Source: Terrimesophilobacter bigeumensis
Lineage (GTDB): Bacteria > Actinomycetota > Actinomycetes > Actinomycetales > Microbacteriaceae
Direction of reading: 5' to 3'
Assembly: GCF_039537265.1 (NCBI RefSeq)
Contig: NZ_BAABAE010000004.1
Coordinates: forward strand, 124,001-188,000
Length of the DNA stretch: 64,000 nucleotides
The notes beneath the pieces are model-generated. The model did not search any database. It worked only from the letters and a program-made list of their open reading frames with translations, and was not told where the DNA came from. The position numbers and the translations under genes were made by a program. Below, one piece after another: positions 16,202-24,903 of the stretch (the first letter of the stretch is position 1; the number at the start of each line of letters is the position of its first letter).

Positions 16202-17011
16202 ATGACCGACGACTCCACCGCGATCGCCGTCGCCCAGTTCGCGCCGGGCGACGACACCGCCCAGAACCTCGCGGACATCCGCTCGCTCGCCACCCGCGCT
16301 GCGGGCCGCGGCGCGAAGCTCGTCGTCTTCCCCGAATACTCCTCCTTCTTCGTGCCCGAGCTCGGGGAGCGCTCGGTCGCCGCCGCCGAACCGCTCGACG
16401 GGCCCTTCGCCACCGCGCTCGCCGCGCTCGCCGCCGAGCTGGGCATCCACCTCGTCGCCGGCATGCTCGAGACGACCGTCGATCCGAAACGTTTCTCGAA
16501 CACACTCCTCGCATTCGACGGCTCCGGGAGCCTCGTCGCGAAGTACCGCAAACTGCACCTCTACGACGCGTTCGGACAGAAGGAGTCCGACTGGGTCGTC
16601 GCCGGCCCCGTCGAACAGCCGGAGACCTTCGCGCTCGGCGGGCTCACCGTCGGCCTGCAGACCTGCTACGACGTGCGCTTCCCCGAGGTCACCCGCCGGA
16701 TCGTGGATGCCGGCGCCGACCTCATCCTGCTTCCGAGCGAGTGGGTGCGCGGTCCGCTCAAGGAGCACCACTGGCGCACCCTCGTCACGGCGCGCGCCCT
16801 CGAGAACACCGTCTACCTCGTCGCGGCCGACCAGGCGCCGCCCGTCGGTGCGGGTAACAGCATGATCGTCGACCCCATGGGCATCGAACTCGTCACGATC
16901 GGCGAGAACACGGATGTCGCCCTCGCCTGGGTCTCCGCCGCCCGCATCGCCGAGGTGCGCGCCGTCAATCCGGCGCTCACGCTCCGGCGGTTCGGCGTCA
17001 CCCCGCGCTAG
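16202..17011 (+). CDS. Carbon-nitrogen hydrolase, nitrilase superfamily
   Basis: Amidase-type hydrolase of 269 residues. The Glu-Lys-Cys triad is visible as Glu45 (FPEYS), Lys117 (YRKLHLYD) and Cys155 (TCYDVRFPE). The YRKLHLYD and CYDVRFPE forms resemble the omega-amidase/Nit2/deaminated-glutathione amidase branch. The convergent neighbour is an aminotransferase of the glutamine/kynurenine-transaminase type; a transaminase plus omega-amidase pair would convert glutamine- or methionine-derived 2-oxo-acid amides (inference). It is not obviously part of the pca pathway. Confidence 0.9.
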   Translation: MTDDSTAIAVAQFAPGDDTAQNLADIRSLATRAAGRGAKLVVFPEYSSFFVPELGERSVAAAEPLDGPFATALAALAAELGIHLVAGMLETTVDPKRFSNTLLAFDGSGSLVAKYRKLHLYDAFGQKESDWVVAGPVEQPETFALGGLTVGLQTCYDVRFPEVTRRIVDAGADLILLPSEWVRGPLKEHHWRTLVTARALENTVYLVAADQAPPVGAGNSMIVDPMGIELVTIGENTDVALAWVSAARIAEVRAVNPALTLRRFGVTPR

Positions 17012-17055
17012 ACCGCTCCTGAGGTCTGCTCCTAGCCCACCAGGTCCCATTCTCC

Positions 17056-17119
17056 CGTTGACTCGGGCCATTTTGTGGGTACCGCTGCATGACTACCCAC
17101 AAGATGACCCGAGTCAACG
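17056..17119. terminator. Long hairpin between convergent genes
   Basis: Two 26-base arms (17056-17081 and 17094-17119) are reverse complements with two mismatches and a 12-base loop. Arms begin CGTTGACTCGGG and end TTGTGGGTA. It lies between the convergent hydrolase and aminotransferase genes, so a bidirectional terminator is the simplest reading, although no T-run follows. Confidence 0.6.
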
Positions 17120-17162
17120 AAGGAAATGACGCGCAGGAGGCCAGTGAGAGCAGACTCACGGC

Positions 17163-18359
17163 TCAGCGATGCAGGTCGGCCAGCTGCGCGGATGCCCGCT
17201 CCAGCACCTCGGTCTTCTTGCAAAAGGCGAACCGGATGAGCGAGCCGTACTCGTCCCGCCTCTCCGGCCGCACGAAGGCGGTGACCGGAATGCCCACCAC
17301 TCCGGCGAGTTCGGGCAACCGGCGACAGGCTTCGTCTGCGTCGGTGAAGCCGAGCGGGGCGGCATCCGCGATCACGAAGTAGCCGCCTCGCGGGCGTGAG
17401 ACCGTGAACCCCGCGGCGACGAGCCCGGCCGACAGCAGGCCGCATTTCGCCTCGAGTGTGGCGGCGGCATCCGCGAAGAAGGAGTCGGGGAGGCCGAGCC
17501 CGACGGCGATCGCCGGCTGGAACGGCGCACCGTTGACGAAGGTGAGGAACTGCTTGACGGCGAGGATCGCCTGGATGAGCTCTGCCGGCGCGGTGATCCA
17601 GCCGATCTTCCAGCCGGTCGTGCTGAAGGTCTTGCCGCCGCTCGAGATGCTGACGGTGCGTTCACGCGCACCGGGCAGGCTCGCGATCGGTATATGCCGT
17701 TCGCCGAATACGAGGTGCTCGTAGACCTCGTCGGTCACGATGATCGCGTCGTGCTCGTGCGCGAGTTCGACGATCAGTTCGAGCGTCTGCCTGCTCAGGA
17801 TGCTGCCGGTCGGGTTGTGCGGGTCGTTGATCAGGATGATGCGGGTGCGGTCGGTGACCGCCGCACGCAACTCGTCGTGGTCGGGCTGGAAGTCGCTACC
17901 GCGCAGCGGCACCGTGACGTGGCGCACGCTTGCGAGCCCGGCGATGGCCGCGTAGGAGTCGTAGAACGGCTCGAGCGTGACGAGTTCATCGCCCTCCTCG
18001 GTGAGCGCGAGGATGGTCGCCGCGAGCGCCTCGGTCGCCCCCGCGGTGACCAGCACTTCCCGGTCGGGGTCGACGCCCAGCCCGTAGAAGCGCTCCTGGT
18101 GAGCTGCGATCGCGTTGCGCAGCACCGGCATTCCGAGGCCGGGCGGGTACTGGTTGACCCCGTCGCTGATGGCCTGCCGTGCAGCCTCGAGCACCTCGGC
18201 CGGGCCGTCCTCGTCGGGGAAGCCCTGCCCGAGGTTGATCGCACCGGTCGAGACCGCGAGGGCGGACATCTCCGCGAAGATCGTGGGCCGCTGCTCGCCG
18301 TCGTCGCCGAGCAGCATAGCTCCGCGCGCCGCTCGCTGCCAGGAACCATGCACCGTCAT
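17163..18359 (-). CDS. Pyridoxal-phosphate aminotransferase, class I/II (YbdL/DapC/KAT-like)
   Basis: A 398-residue fold-type I aminotransferase. It has the substrate-side motif INLGQGFPDEDGP near the N-terminus, NPTG at 182-185, the cofactor Asp210 (TDEVYEHL) and the Schiff-base Lys243 in SSGGKTFSTTGWKIGW. The GQGFPD and KTFSTTGWK forms are typical of methionine/glutamine/kynurenine aminotransferases and of succinyl-DAP transaminase DapC in actinobacteria. The convergent nitrilase-family gene supports a glutamine-transaminase role, but substrate is uncertain. Confidence 0.9.
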   Translation of the reverse strand: MTVHGSWQRAARGAMLLGDDGEQRPTIFAEMSALAVSTGAINLGQGFPDEDGPAEVLEAARQAISDGVNQYPPGLGMPVLRNAIAAHQERFYGLGVDPDREVLVTAGATEALAATILALTEEGDELVTLEPFYDSYAAIAGLASVRHVTVPLRGSDFQPDHDELRAAVTDRTRIILINDPHNPTGSILSRQTLELIVELAHEHDAIIVTDEVYEHLVFGERHIPIASLPGARERTVSISSGGKTFSTTGWKIGWITAPAELIQAILAVKQFLTFVNGAPFQPAIAVGLGLPDSFFADAAATLEAKCGLLSAGLVAAGFTVSRPRGGYFVIADAAPLGFTDADEACRRLPELAGVVGIPVTAFVRPERRDEYGSLIRFAFCKKTEVLERASAQLADLHR

Positions 18360-18379
18360 ACCGCCACGCTAGCGCGACT

Positions 18380-18388
18380 TGTGGATAA
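18380..18388 (+). promoter_or_regulatory. TGTGGATAA (DnaA-box consensus) upstream of lipoprotein gene
   Basis: Perfect reverse complement of TTATCCACA, followed by CTTT. Equivalent TGTGGATAACTT sequences occur at 49118 and 50519, each close to a gene start. It may be a DnaA-responsive or promoter-associated element; a single box does not make an origin. Confidence 0.4.
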
Positions 18389-18441
18389 CTTTGGCGCGCT
18401 GCCACTTGCGTGCTCTACTCTCGATCCCCATGGGGTTTCGG

Positions 18442-18984
18442 ATGCTGCGCACTGCAGCCGCGTTGGCCGCCGTCCTGCTGTTGGCCGGTTGCATACCCGG
18501 CGAACCCGTCATCACGCCCGAGCCCGACCCGGATGCGACACCCGTCTTCGCCTCCGATGAGGAGGCGCTCGCGGCGGCGACCGAGGCGTATGCGAAGTAC
18601 CGAGAGGTGCTCGACAAGATCTTCATCGGCGGCGCGACTGATCTAAGCCAACTCGAAAACGTCGCCACGGGTGATCAATTGCAGACTGAATCCGACGCAT
18701 TTGCGGAGGTCAATGAGCGGGGGTTGCATAGCTCGGGCGGGACCACTTTTGAAGTTCAGGAGCTTCAGCAGTATGACGCCGGTGCTTCCGATGGCAAGTC
18801 GATCATCATCGTCTACATATGCGAGAACGTATCTGCGGTTGATGTATTTGATCAGTCGGGAGCGTCGATCGTTTCGAGTACCCGCCCGGACACTTCGTTA
18901 TATGAGGTGACATTTGATTGGGCAACCAAGATGAACGATTTGCTTGTCTCGCATAAGGAACTTTGGTCAGATCAGCCATGCTGA
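18442..18984 (+). CDS. Lipoprotein of unknown function, paired with a PKD-like secreted protein
   Basis: A 180-residue lipoprotein with signal peptide and lipobox VLLLAGC (Cys17). After a Pro/Asp linker comes a domain beginning near DEEALAAATEAYAKYREVLDK and resembling small NTF2-like extracellular domains (weak judgement). The ATG at 18442 has GGGG six bases upstream; an ATG at 18430 is an alternative. The 3' two-thirds of the gene are visibly richer in A and T than the rest of the region. Its stop overlaps the start of the next gene, so the two are coupled. Confidence 0.78.
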   Translation: MLRTAAALAAVLLLAGCIPGEPVITPEPDPDATPVFASDEEALAAATEAYAKYREVLDKIFIGGATDLSQLENVATGDQLQTESDAFAEVNERGLHSSGGTTFEVQELQQYDAGASDGKSIIIVYICENVSAVDVFDQSGASIVSSTRPDTSLYEVTFDWATKMNDLLVSHKELWSDQPC

Positions 18985-19748
18985 GGGTCGCGAGCGTAAT
19001 TTGCATTGCCATCACAGTCGGTGGCTGGATAGCGATTAGCCAGACCAGCGCTGCGGCGGCCGCGGGAACTTGCAGTGACCTGTCCGCGCAGACAACTGGT
19101 TGTCCAGAGGTAACCGTTGAGGTCGACCCGGACGAGGTCATCCTCGAGGGCGAGGTCGACATCCCCAGCACGACCGACCCGCGGGCGGCAGGTCCGAGCG
19201 GTCCGGCGCCCACGATGCCGCCGCTCACGGTCGATCGGCCGGACTACACGGTCACCATGCCGGTGACGCTCTCCGACCTCGCAAGGTTCCGCCCGGACCC
19301 CGGCACCGATCACATGCAGCCGAACCGCTGGATGGTCGTCGGGCTCGACACCAACTTCTACGCGCGCGCCACGCAGCACGTCAAGTCGGGGACGCTGCTC
19401 GGTCGCCCCGCATCCGTGCGGTTCACGCCCGTGCGCTACCGCTGGGCCTATGGCGACGGCGCGACCCGCACCACCGCAACCCCCGGGGCGACCTGGCAGG
19501 TGCTCGGCCTCCACGAGTTCGATGCAACCGCGACGAGCCACGTCTACCGCAACCCCGGCACCTACTACATCGACCTCACCATCGGGTACGCCCCCGAGTA
19601 CCGCTATGCGGACGGGACCGAGTGGATCCCGGTCTCCGGTGTCATCTGGGTCCCGGCGAACCGGCTCGTCGCCGAAGCGGCAGCTGGGGCGAAGACCGTC
19701 CTGGTCGAGGATGAGTGCACCATCAACCCGTCCGGGCCGGGCTGCTGA
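18978..19748 (+). CDS. Secreted protein with PKD-like domain
   Basis: A 256-residue exported protein. The N-terminus (MLRVASVICIAITVGGWIAI) is a signal peptide with an Ala-rich cleavage region. The C-terminal half carries a PKD-like beta-sandwich: RWAYGDGATRTT, then TSHVYRNPGTYYIDLTI, the usual WDFGDG...HTY...G.Y.V pattern. The first 35 codons are AT-rich while the rest has the local high GC. It overlaps the upstream lipoprotein gene by seven bases. Such pairs may form an extracellular complex; the function is unknown. Confidence 0.8.
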   Translation: MLRVASVICIAITVGGWIAISQTSAAAAAGTCSDLSAQTTGCPEVTVEVDPDEVILEGEVDIPSTTDPRAAGPSGPAPTMPPLTVDRPDYTVTMPVTLSDLARFRPDPGTDHMQPNRWMVVGLDTNFYARATQHVKSGTLLGRPASVRFTPVRYRWAYGDGATRTTATPGATWQVLGLHEFDATATSHVYRNPGTYYIDLTIGYAPEYRYADGTEWIPVSGVIWVPANRLVAEAAAGAKTVLVEDECTINPSGPGC

Positions 19749-19915
19749 CTCGCGGCGGCTGACTCGCCGTCGATTCCGGGTCGGCCCGCGCTGGATCGCT
19801 CCTTCGTCGGCCCCGCCCGGCACACTCAGGCAGACTGGTCGGCGGGCTCTCAGCGCAGACAAATACAATGTTCAGGCTGCGGTTGGATGCTGAGCCTGCT
19901 TGGAAGGAGCACCCG

Positions 19916-21406
19916 ATGACTGAGAACCCCCAGACCCCCGGTGAGAACCAGACCCCCGGTGAGAACGAACCCACGCCGATGAGCACCGCTCCGATCGAAC
20001 CCACCCGAGCCGAGACGGCGCCGATCGATCCTGCACAGGCCGAGACGGTACCGATCTCCCCGGCATCCCCATCGCACGCTCCCAACAGCACAGCTCCGGT
20101 CAGCCCTGCTCCGGTCAGCCCCACTCCGGTCAGTACAGACGAGAAGTGGGCTCCCGCTGCACCCTCCGCTTCCGCCGCGAAGAAGTCCGGTTCGCTCGGT
20201 GTCGTCGCCGCGCTCGCCGTGGGCGCGCTCGTCGGCGGCGTATCCGGTGCGGGCGTCGCCGTGTGGGCCGTCACTTCCAGCATCCACTCGAACACCACGG
20301 CCACCGGAACCGGGGCGCCCGCGACCATCACCGTGAACGACGCGGCGGATGCCTCGCTCGTCACCGCGATCGCCGCGAAGGCAGGTCCGTCAGTCGTCAC
20401 CATCTCGGTCCGGGGCAATACCGCGGCGGGAACGGGTTCGGGCGTCATTCTCACGGAGGACGGCTACATCCTCACCAACACGCACGTCGTCACGCTCGAC
20501 GGAGAGTCGGCGCATCCCGACATCAACGTGGAGACCTACGACGGGCATCTCTACACGGCGAAGCTCGTCGGCACCGATCCGATCACAGACCTCGCGGTCG
20601 TCAAGGTCGAGGGAACCTTCCCGGCGCTCCAGTTCGCCGACTCGAGCAAGCTCAACGTCGGCGATCTGACCGTGGCGATCGGTGCTCCTCTCGGACTCTC
20701 CAACACCGTGACGAACGGCATCGTGAGCGCGCTCAACCGCAGCATCACGGTCTCCTCGTCTGCGGCGCCCGACGAGGGCGACAGCCAGAACCCCGACGGC
20801 AACGGCGGCAGCGGCCCGTTCAACTTCTGGGAGTTCCCGGGCCAGGGCGGCAACGACGGCGAGCAGCAGGTCCCGTCGGCCGCGCAGCAGGCGAACATCT
20901 ACCTTCCCGTCGTGCAGACGGATGCGGCCATCAACCCCGGCAACTCCGGTGGCGCACTGCTCGACAAGGATGGCAAGGTCATCGGCATCAACGTCGCGAT
21001 CGCCGGCACCGGCTCGAACACGGGCACCCAGTCCGGCAGCATCGGCGTGGGTTTTGCGATCCCGTCGAACCTGGCCAAGCGCGTCGCCTTCGACCTCATC
21101 AACGACGGCACGGCGACGCACGGTCTGCTCGGCGCCACGATCATGGATGTCACAGGTGACAGCGCCATCAAGACGAAGACCTTCGTGGGTGCGAGCGTCC
21201 AGTCGGTCACGAATGGCGGCGCCGCGCAGAAGGCAGGCATCCGCAAGGGCGACATCATCACCGGCTTCAACGGGCTTCCGATCACCGGAAGCAACGACCT
21301 CACCGCTCAGGTTCGGGCCGCCGAGGCCGGGTCGGATGCGACGGTCACCTACGTGCGCAACGGCAAGGCCACCACGGTGTCGGTGACGCTCGGCGAGTTG
21401 AAGTAA
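19916..21406 (+). CDS. Membrane-anchored HtrA/DegP-type serine protease with PDZ domain
   Basis: Surface quality-control protease of 496 residues. The order is a Pro/Thr/Ser-rich cytoplasmic region with near-repeats (AETAPIDPA, AETVPISPA, APVSP), one membrane helix at about 94-120, the trypsin-like domain with His190 (TNTHVV), Asp225 (TDLAVVK) and Ser344 (PGNSGG), and a C-terminal PDZ domain. A Gly/Asn/Asp-rich insert of about 40 residues (284-322) precedes the serine. The ATG at 19916 has AAGGAG upstream; the longer frame to 19868 does not. Three of four actinobacterial HtrA paralogues look like this. Confidence 0.93.
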   Translation: MTENPQTPGENQTPGENEPTPMSTAPIEPTRAETAPIDPAQAETVPISPASPSHAPNSTAPVSPAPVSPTPVSTDEKWAPAAPSASAAKKSGSLGVVAALAVGALVGGVSGAGVAVWAVTSSIHSNTTATGTGAPATITVNDAADASLVTAIAAKAGPSVVTISVRGNTAAGTGSGVILTEDGYILTNTHVVTLDGESAHPDINVETYDGHLYTAKLVGTDPITDLAVVKVEGTFPALQFADSSKLNVGDLTVAIGAPLGLSNTVTNGIVSALNRSITVSSSAAPDEGDSQNPDGNGGSGPFNFWEFPGQGGNDGEQQVPSAAQQANIYLPVVQTDAAINPGNSGGALLDKDGKVIGINVAIAGTGSNTGTQSGSIGVGFAIPSNLAKRVAFDLINDGTATHGLLGATIMDVTGDSAIKTKTFVGASVQSVTNGGAAQKAGIRKGDIITGFNGLPITGSNDLTAQVRAAEAGSDATVTYVRNGKATTVSVTLGELK

Positions 21407-21479
21407 GCAACCGTCCCGAGCGCGGCGCATCACGAAGGGAGCCAGCAGGATTCCCGCCCTGGTCTGCCATAGTTGACGC

Positions 21480-22529
21480 ATGGCTGAACAGGACGATCCG
21501 CACCCCGCGGTCTCCTACGTGATGCCCGTGCTCAACGAGGCCGGTTACATCGAAACCGCCATCCGTTCCGTGCTCGACCAGGACTACGTCGGCGACAAGG
21601 AACTCGTCGTCGCCCTCGGCCCCTCGAACGACGGGACCACCGAAGTGGTCACCGCGCTCGCAGCCGCCGACCCCCGCATCCGCACCGTCCCCAACCCGGA
21701 TGCCGACATCCCGGCCGGCCTGAACCGCGCCATCCGCGCGAGCGCGAATCCGATCGTCGTGCGGGTGGATGCGCACTCAGAGCTCGAGCCCGGCTACACT
21801 GCGGCGGCCGTCGCCACCCTGCGGCGCACCGGCGCCGCGAACGTGGGCGGGGTCATGTTCGCGAGGGGGAAGACCGCGTTCCAGAAAGCGGTCGCCCGCG
21901 CCTACAACAGTCCTTTCGGGCTGGGCGGCGCCCGCTACCACGGCGGTGCGAAGGAGGGTGCGGCCGAGTCCGCGTACCTCGGGGTGTTCCGGCGCGAGGC
22001 GCTCGAGAGGGCGGGGCTCTTCGACGAGACGATCCGCCGCGGGGAGGACTGGGAGCTCAACCTGCGCATCCGCTGGGGTGGGGACACGGTGTGGTTCGAC
22101 CCGGAACTCAAGGTCACCTACTGGCCGCGGGAGAACTGGCCGAAGCTGGCGAGACAGTTCTTCGCGACCGGCGTCTGGCGAGCAGAGCTCGTGCGCCGTT
22201 ACGGCGGCCGCAACCCGTGGCGGTTCTTCGCGCCCCCGCTCCTCGTGCTCTCGCTTGCGGCAAGCGTGGTCATCGGGATCCTGCAGCTGACCGGTGTGCT
22301 GCACGGTCGGCTGGGCCTCGTGGCGAGCGCGGTCTATCTCGCGCCCATCCTCTACCTGCTGCTCGTGCTGTGGGTCGCCCTCACCCAGGATGCCGTGAAG
22401 CCCTGGCGCGACCGCTGGCTGTTCCTCGTCGTGCTGCCCACCATGCACGTGAGTTGGGGTGCCGGGTTCATCGTGGGGCTCATCCGCGGCGCCCGCGGTA
22501 TCAACGACACCTCCCGCACCGAGATCTGA
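21480..22529 (+). CDS. Family 2 glycosyltransferase, membrane-bound
   Basis: A 349-residue protein with a GT-A domain (SYVMPVLNEAGYIETAIRSV at the N-terminus, an acidic VRVDAHSEL where the metal-binding DXD is expected, and the acceptor-side GEDWELNLRI). The C-terminus has about three membrane helices (from 245 on). It resembles actinobacterial succinoglycan/ExoA-type transferases. It stands alone about 0.9 kb from the wall-polymer genes, so a role in envelope polysaccharide is plausible but not shown. Confidence 0.88.
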   Translation: MAEQDDPHPAVSYVMPVLNEAGYIETAIRSVLDQDYVGDKELVVALGPSNDGTTEVVTALAAADPRIRTVPNPDADIPAGLNRAIRASANPIVVRVDAHSELEPGYTAAAVATLRRTGAANVGGVMFARGKTAFQKAVARAYNSPFGLGGARYHGGAKEGAAESAYLGVFRREALERAGLFDETIRRGEDWELNLRIRWGGDTVWFDPELKVTYWPRENWPKLARQFFATGVWRAELVRRYGGRNPWRFFAPPLLVLSLAASVVIGILQLTGVLHGRLGLVASAVYLAPILYLLLVLWVALTQDAVKPWRDRWLFLVVLPTMHVSWGAGFIVGLIRGARGINDTSRTEI

Positions 22530-22551
22530 CGGTCAACGGGTTGCCGCGCGC

Positions 22552-22893
22552 TCAACCAGCGGGCTTGGCCGGCTTGGCGCGCTTGGGTTTCGGCGCCGGC
22601 AGGACATCCGCCGTGCGCTGGACGAGGTCCTGCAGCCACTCGCGGTTCTCGAGCCGATCGCCGGGTACCGCGTAGTACAGTTTCGAGCCGGGGTAGGCGG
22701 GGGCGAGGGTTTCGGGTCCGAGTGCCTCTTCAGCCACCGCCGTCGGTTTCATGAACACGGTGTCGTCGCAGATGAACGCGACGGTCTTGTCGTCGCAGTA
22801 GAGCGCGTACTCGCCGAACATCGACCTCGCTCGCACCGGCAGCGGGTCGAGTTGGTCGAGCACGTACTCGACGGTCTCCTTGCGTGTGGCCAT
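22552..22893 (-). CDS. TfoX N-terminal domain protein
   Basis: A 113-residue protein beginning MATRKETVEYVLDQL and containing RARSMFGEYALYCDDKTVAFICDD, the hallmark of the TfoX/Sxy N-terminal domain. The C-terminal domain of true TfoX competence regulators is absent. The tail is Lys/Pro/Ala-rich (KPKRAKPAKPAG). The ATG at 22893 is the natural start; the frame runs further upstream without meaning. The function of such stand-alone domains is unknown. Confidence 0.88.
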   Translation of the reverse strand: MATRKETVEYVLDQLDPLPVRARSMFGEYALYCDDKTVAFICDDTVFMKPTAVAEEALGPETLAPAYPGSKLYYAVPGDRLENREWLQDLVQRTADVLPAPKPKRAKPAKPAG

Positions 22894-22946
22894 GCGCACA
22901 CGATACCGCTCGCGGCCGTCGCGGACAGGTGGCCTGCCGCACAGGC

Positions 22947-23378
22947 CTAGCGGAACGGGTTGACTGCGACGAGCTCGTCGGTCCGGCACTCCGCGGGGAC
23001 CTGGTTGGAGTACGAGGCGCTGTCCTGCGTGTAGTACACGCCGCCGCCCGTGAACTCGTCGCCCAGGCTGAGCGTTCCCCAGCCGGGGATCGAGATCTGC
23101 TCGGTGCCCTCGACGATGCTCGTTCCGGGTGGGAACACCGTCGTGAAGGTCGCACCCTCCCTCGTCAGCCCGAAGCAGGTATCGCCGACGAGGACGAATG
23201 TGCCCTCCACGCCGGCATCCGGGTACGCCCCGACCGCTCTCTCCTGCGCGAGCAGCACATGCCCGCTCTCGCTCGTCTGGGTGATGAGGCCCGCGCCCTG
23301 CGCGCATCCGGTGAGTATCGCGACCGCGCCGATCACGGCAAGCGACGCGACCGCGGCCGTCGTCCGCCGATGCCGCAT
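22947..23378 (-). CDS. Small lipoprotein, unknown function
   Basis: A 143-residue lipoprotein: signal peptide, lipobox AILTGC (Cys25), and a small domain rich in Gly and Thr that ends ECRTDELVAVNPFR. Three cysteines remain in the mature part (one lipidated, two possibly disulfide-bonded). It begins one base after the stop of the CDP-glycerol transferase gene upstream and may be co-transcribed with it. I do not recognise a family. Confidence 0.78.
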   Translation of the reverse strand: MRHRRTTAAVASLAVIGAVAILTGCAQGAGLITQTSESGHVLLAQERAVGAYPDAGVEGTFVLVGDTCFGLTREGATFTTVFPPGTSIVEGTEQISIPGWGTLSLGDEFTGGGVYYTQDSASYSNQVPAECRTDELVAVNPFR

Positions 23379-23379
23379 G

Positions 23380-24903
23380 TCAGATCACACCCTCCCGGAT
23401 GAGCCGGGCGACCACGCGCTCGGCCGCGTGCCCGTCGTCGCGAGGGTTGAAGCGCTCGCGCCAGGCCGCGTACTTCGCAGCGTACTCCGCCTGCACGGCA
23501 TCCGGATGCCGCACCAGCTCGATGAGTTCGCTCGCGTCCTGGGCGACCGGCCCCGGCGCGACCGGCAGCAGGTCGAAGTAGAAGCCGCGCAGCACCTGGC
23601 GGTACCGGTCGAGGTCGGGCGTGAAGAAGTAGATCGGCTTGCCGGTCACGCTGAAGTCGAACATGACGCTCGAGTAGTCGGTCACGAGGGCGTCGGCCGC
23701 GAGGAAGAGGTCGGAGACGTCCGGGTAGCTCGTGACGTCGATGACGCCGCCGGCGCGCACGTCCTCGCCGGGCTGGAGGGTGCGGGAATGCCCGCGGATG
23801 AGCGTGACCCAACCTGCCCCGAGCTGCTCGGTGAAGTGCGAGACGTCGAGGTGGTCGACGTGGTCGGGCCGGTCGTCGCGCCAGGTCGGCGCGTAGAGCA
23901 GCACGCGCGCGCCATCCGGAACACCCAGCCGCCTCCGAATGGCGGCGGAGTCACCGCCCACGAGCACGTCGTCGCGCGGGTAGCCCTCCTCCCAGATCGG
24001 TCCGAGATAGGCGTAGGCGCGGCGGAAGATCCGCTTCGCGTAGTCGTTCTGGGCGAGCAGGATGTCCCAGCGCGAGCGCTCCCGCAGCGTCGCGAGCGCG
24101 GTGCGCAGCCCCGGGCGCCTGCGGGAGAGGGCGAGCTTCTTGAGCATCGTGCCGTGCCAGGTCTGCAGCACCTTCTGGTGGGGTCGTTTGCGGTACCGGT
24201 TGCGCAGCCAGTCGTTGACGACGATGAGCCGCGCTGCCGCGCGCACCCGCCACCACTCGGCGCTGCCCTCGATGAGCGGGATCGAGCCTTCCGGCACGGC
24301 GACCGAGGCATCCGCCACCCCCCAGTACCGGACGAGGTCGGGCCGCGCGACCGCGATCGCGCGATCGAGGGCGAGCGGGTTGCAGGACGCGTTCTGCCCG
24401 TAGAAGCTCTCGAAGAAGACCGCGTCGAGCGGTTCGGGTCGCGCCGCGCGGTAGGCCGCCTCGAGCCGCCCCTGGTTCTCACCGCCGTGCTCGTCGTCGG
24501 CGAGCGGAGGGGTGAAGACGACCGCGACCTCGCCTTCGGAGACCCGGAATGCGATGCGGAAGAGCCCCGGTACGAGCCGCGCCTCGGGCACCACGGCGTC
24601 GATCGCGCTGATGGCGACGGCATCCGCGCTCTGGCCGCCGTCGATGACAAGTCGATAGCTTCCGGATGGCGGAGCCAGTGCCGGCCCACCCCATCGGCTC
24701 GCCCGCAGCGGTACGGTCGCGTGCCATCCGGATTCGTCTGTCGAGACGACCCCGGGCATCCGCAATCGCGGCCCGACGAGCTCGAGCGACTCGGGGGCGC
24801 TGCCCGGCCCCCGCAGTTCGAGCACAGGCACGCCGGACCCGGCGGCATCCCCGAGCGCGATCGACTCGATCGTGAGCGTGCGCGATGACGATGCTGCGGT
24901 CAT
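23380..24903 (-). CDS. CDP-glycerol glycerophosphotransferase-family protein (TagF-like) with extra N-terminal domain
   Basis: Predicted to transfer glycerol-phosphate (or a related polyol-phosphate) in wall-teichoic-acid-like polymer synthesis at the inner membrane face. The 507-residue protein has an N-terminal beta-rich region of about 110-150 residues and a C-terminal TagF-type GT-B domain with LQTWHGTMLKKLAL, LLYAPTWRDD, LIRGHSRT and the signature VTDYSSVMFDF. It overlaps the next transferase gene by ATGA, forming a two-gene operon. The donor could be another CDP-polyol. Confidence 0.88.
   Translation of the reverse strand: MTAASSSRTLTIESIALGDAAGSGVPVLELRGPGSAPESLELVGPRLRMPGVVSTDESGWHATVPLRASRWGGPALAPPSGSYRLVIDGGQSADAVAISAIDAVVPEARLVPGLFRIAFRVSEGEVAVVFTPPLADDEHGGENQGRLEAAYRAARPEPLDAVFFESFYGQNASCNPLALDRAIAVARPDLVRYWGVADASVAVPEGSIPLIEGSAEWWRVRAAARLIVVNDWLRNRYRKRPHQKVLQTWHGTMLKKLALSRRRPGLRTALATLRERSRWDILLAQNDYAKRIFRRAYAYLGPIWEEGYPRDDVLVGGDSAAIRRRLGVPDGARVLLYAPTWRDDRPDHVDHLDVSHFTEQLGAGWVTLIRGHSRTLQPGEDVRAGGVIDVTSYPDVSDLFLAADALVTDYSSVMFDFSVTGKPIYFFTPDLDRYRQVLRGFYFDLLPVAPGPVAQDASELIELVRHPDAVQAEYAAKYAAWRERFNPRDDGHAAERVVARLIREGVI

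Noticed and set aside
18380..18388. Replication origin
   Set aside because: Only isolated DnaA-box matches; no dnaA, dnaN or box cluster in the window.
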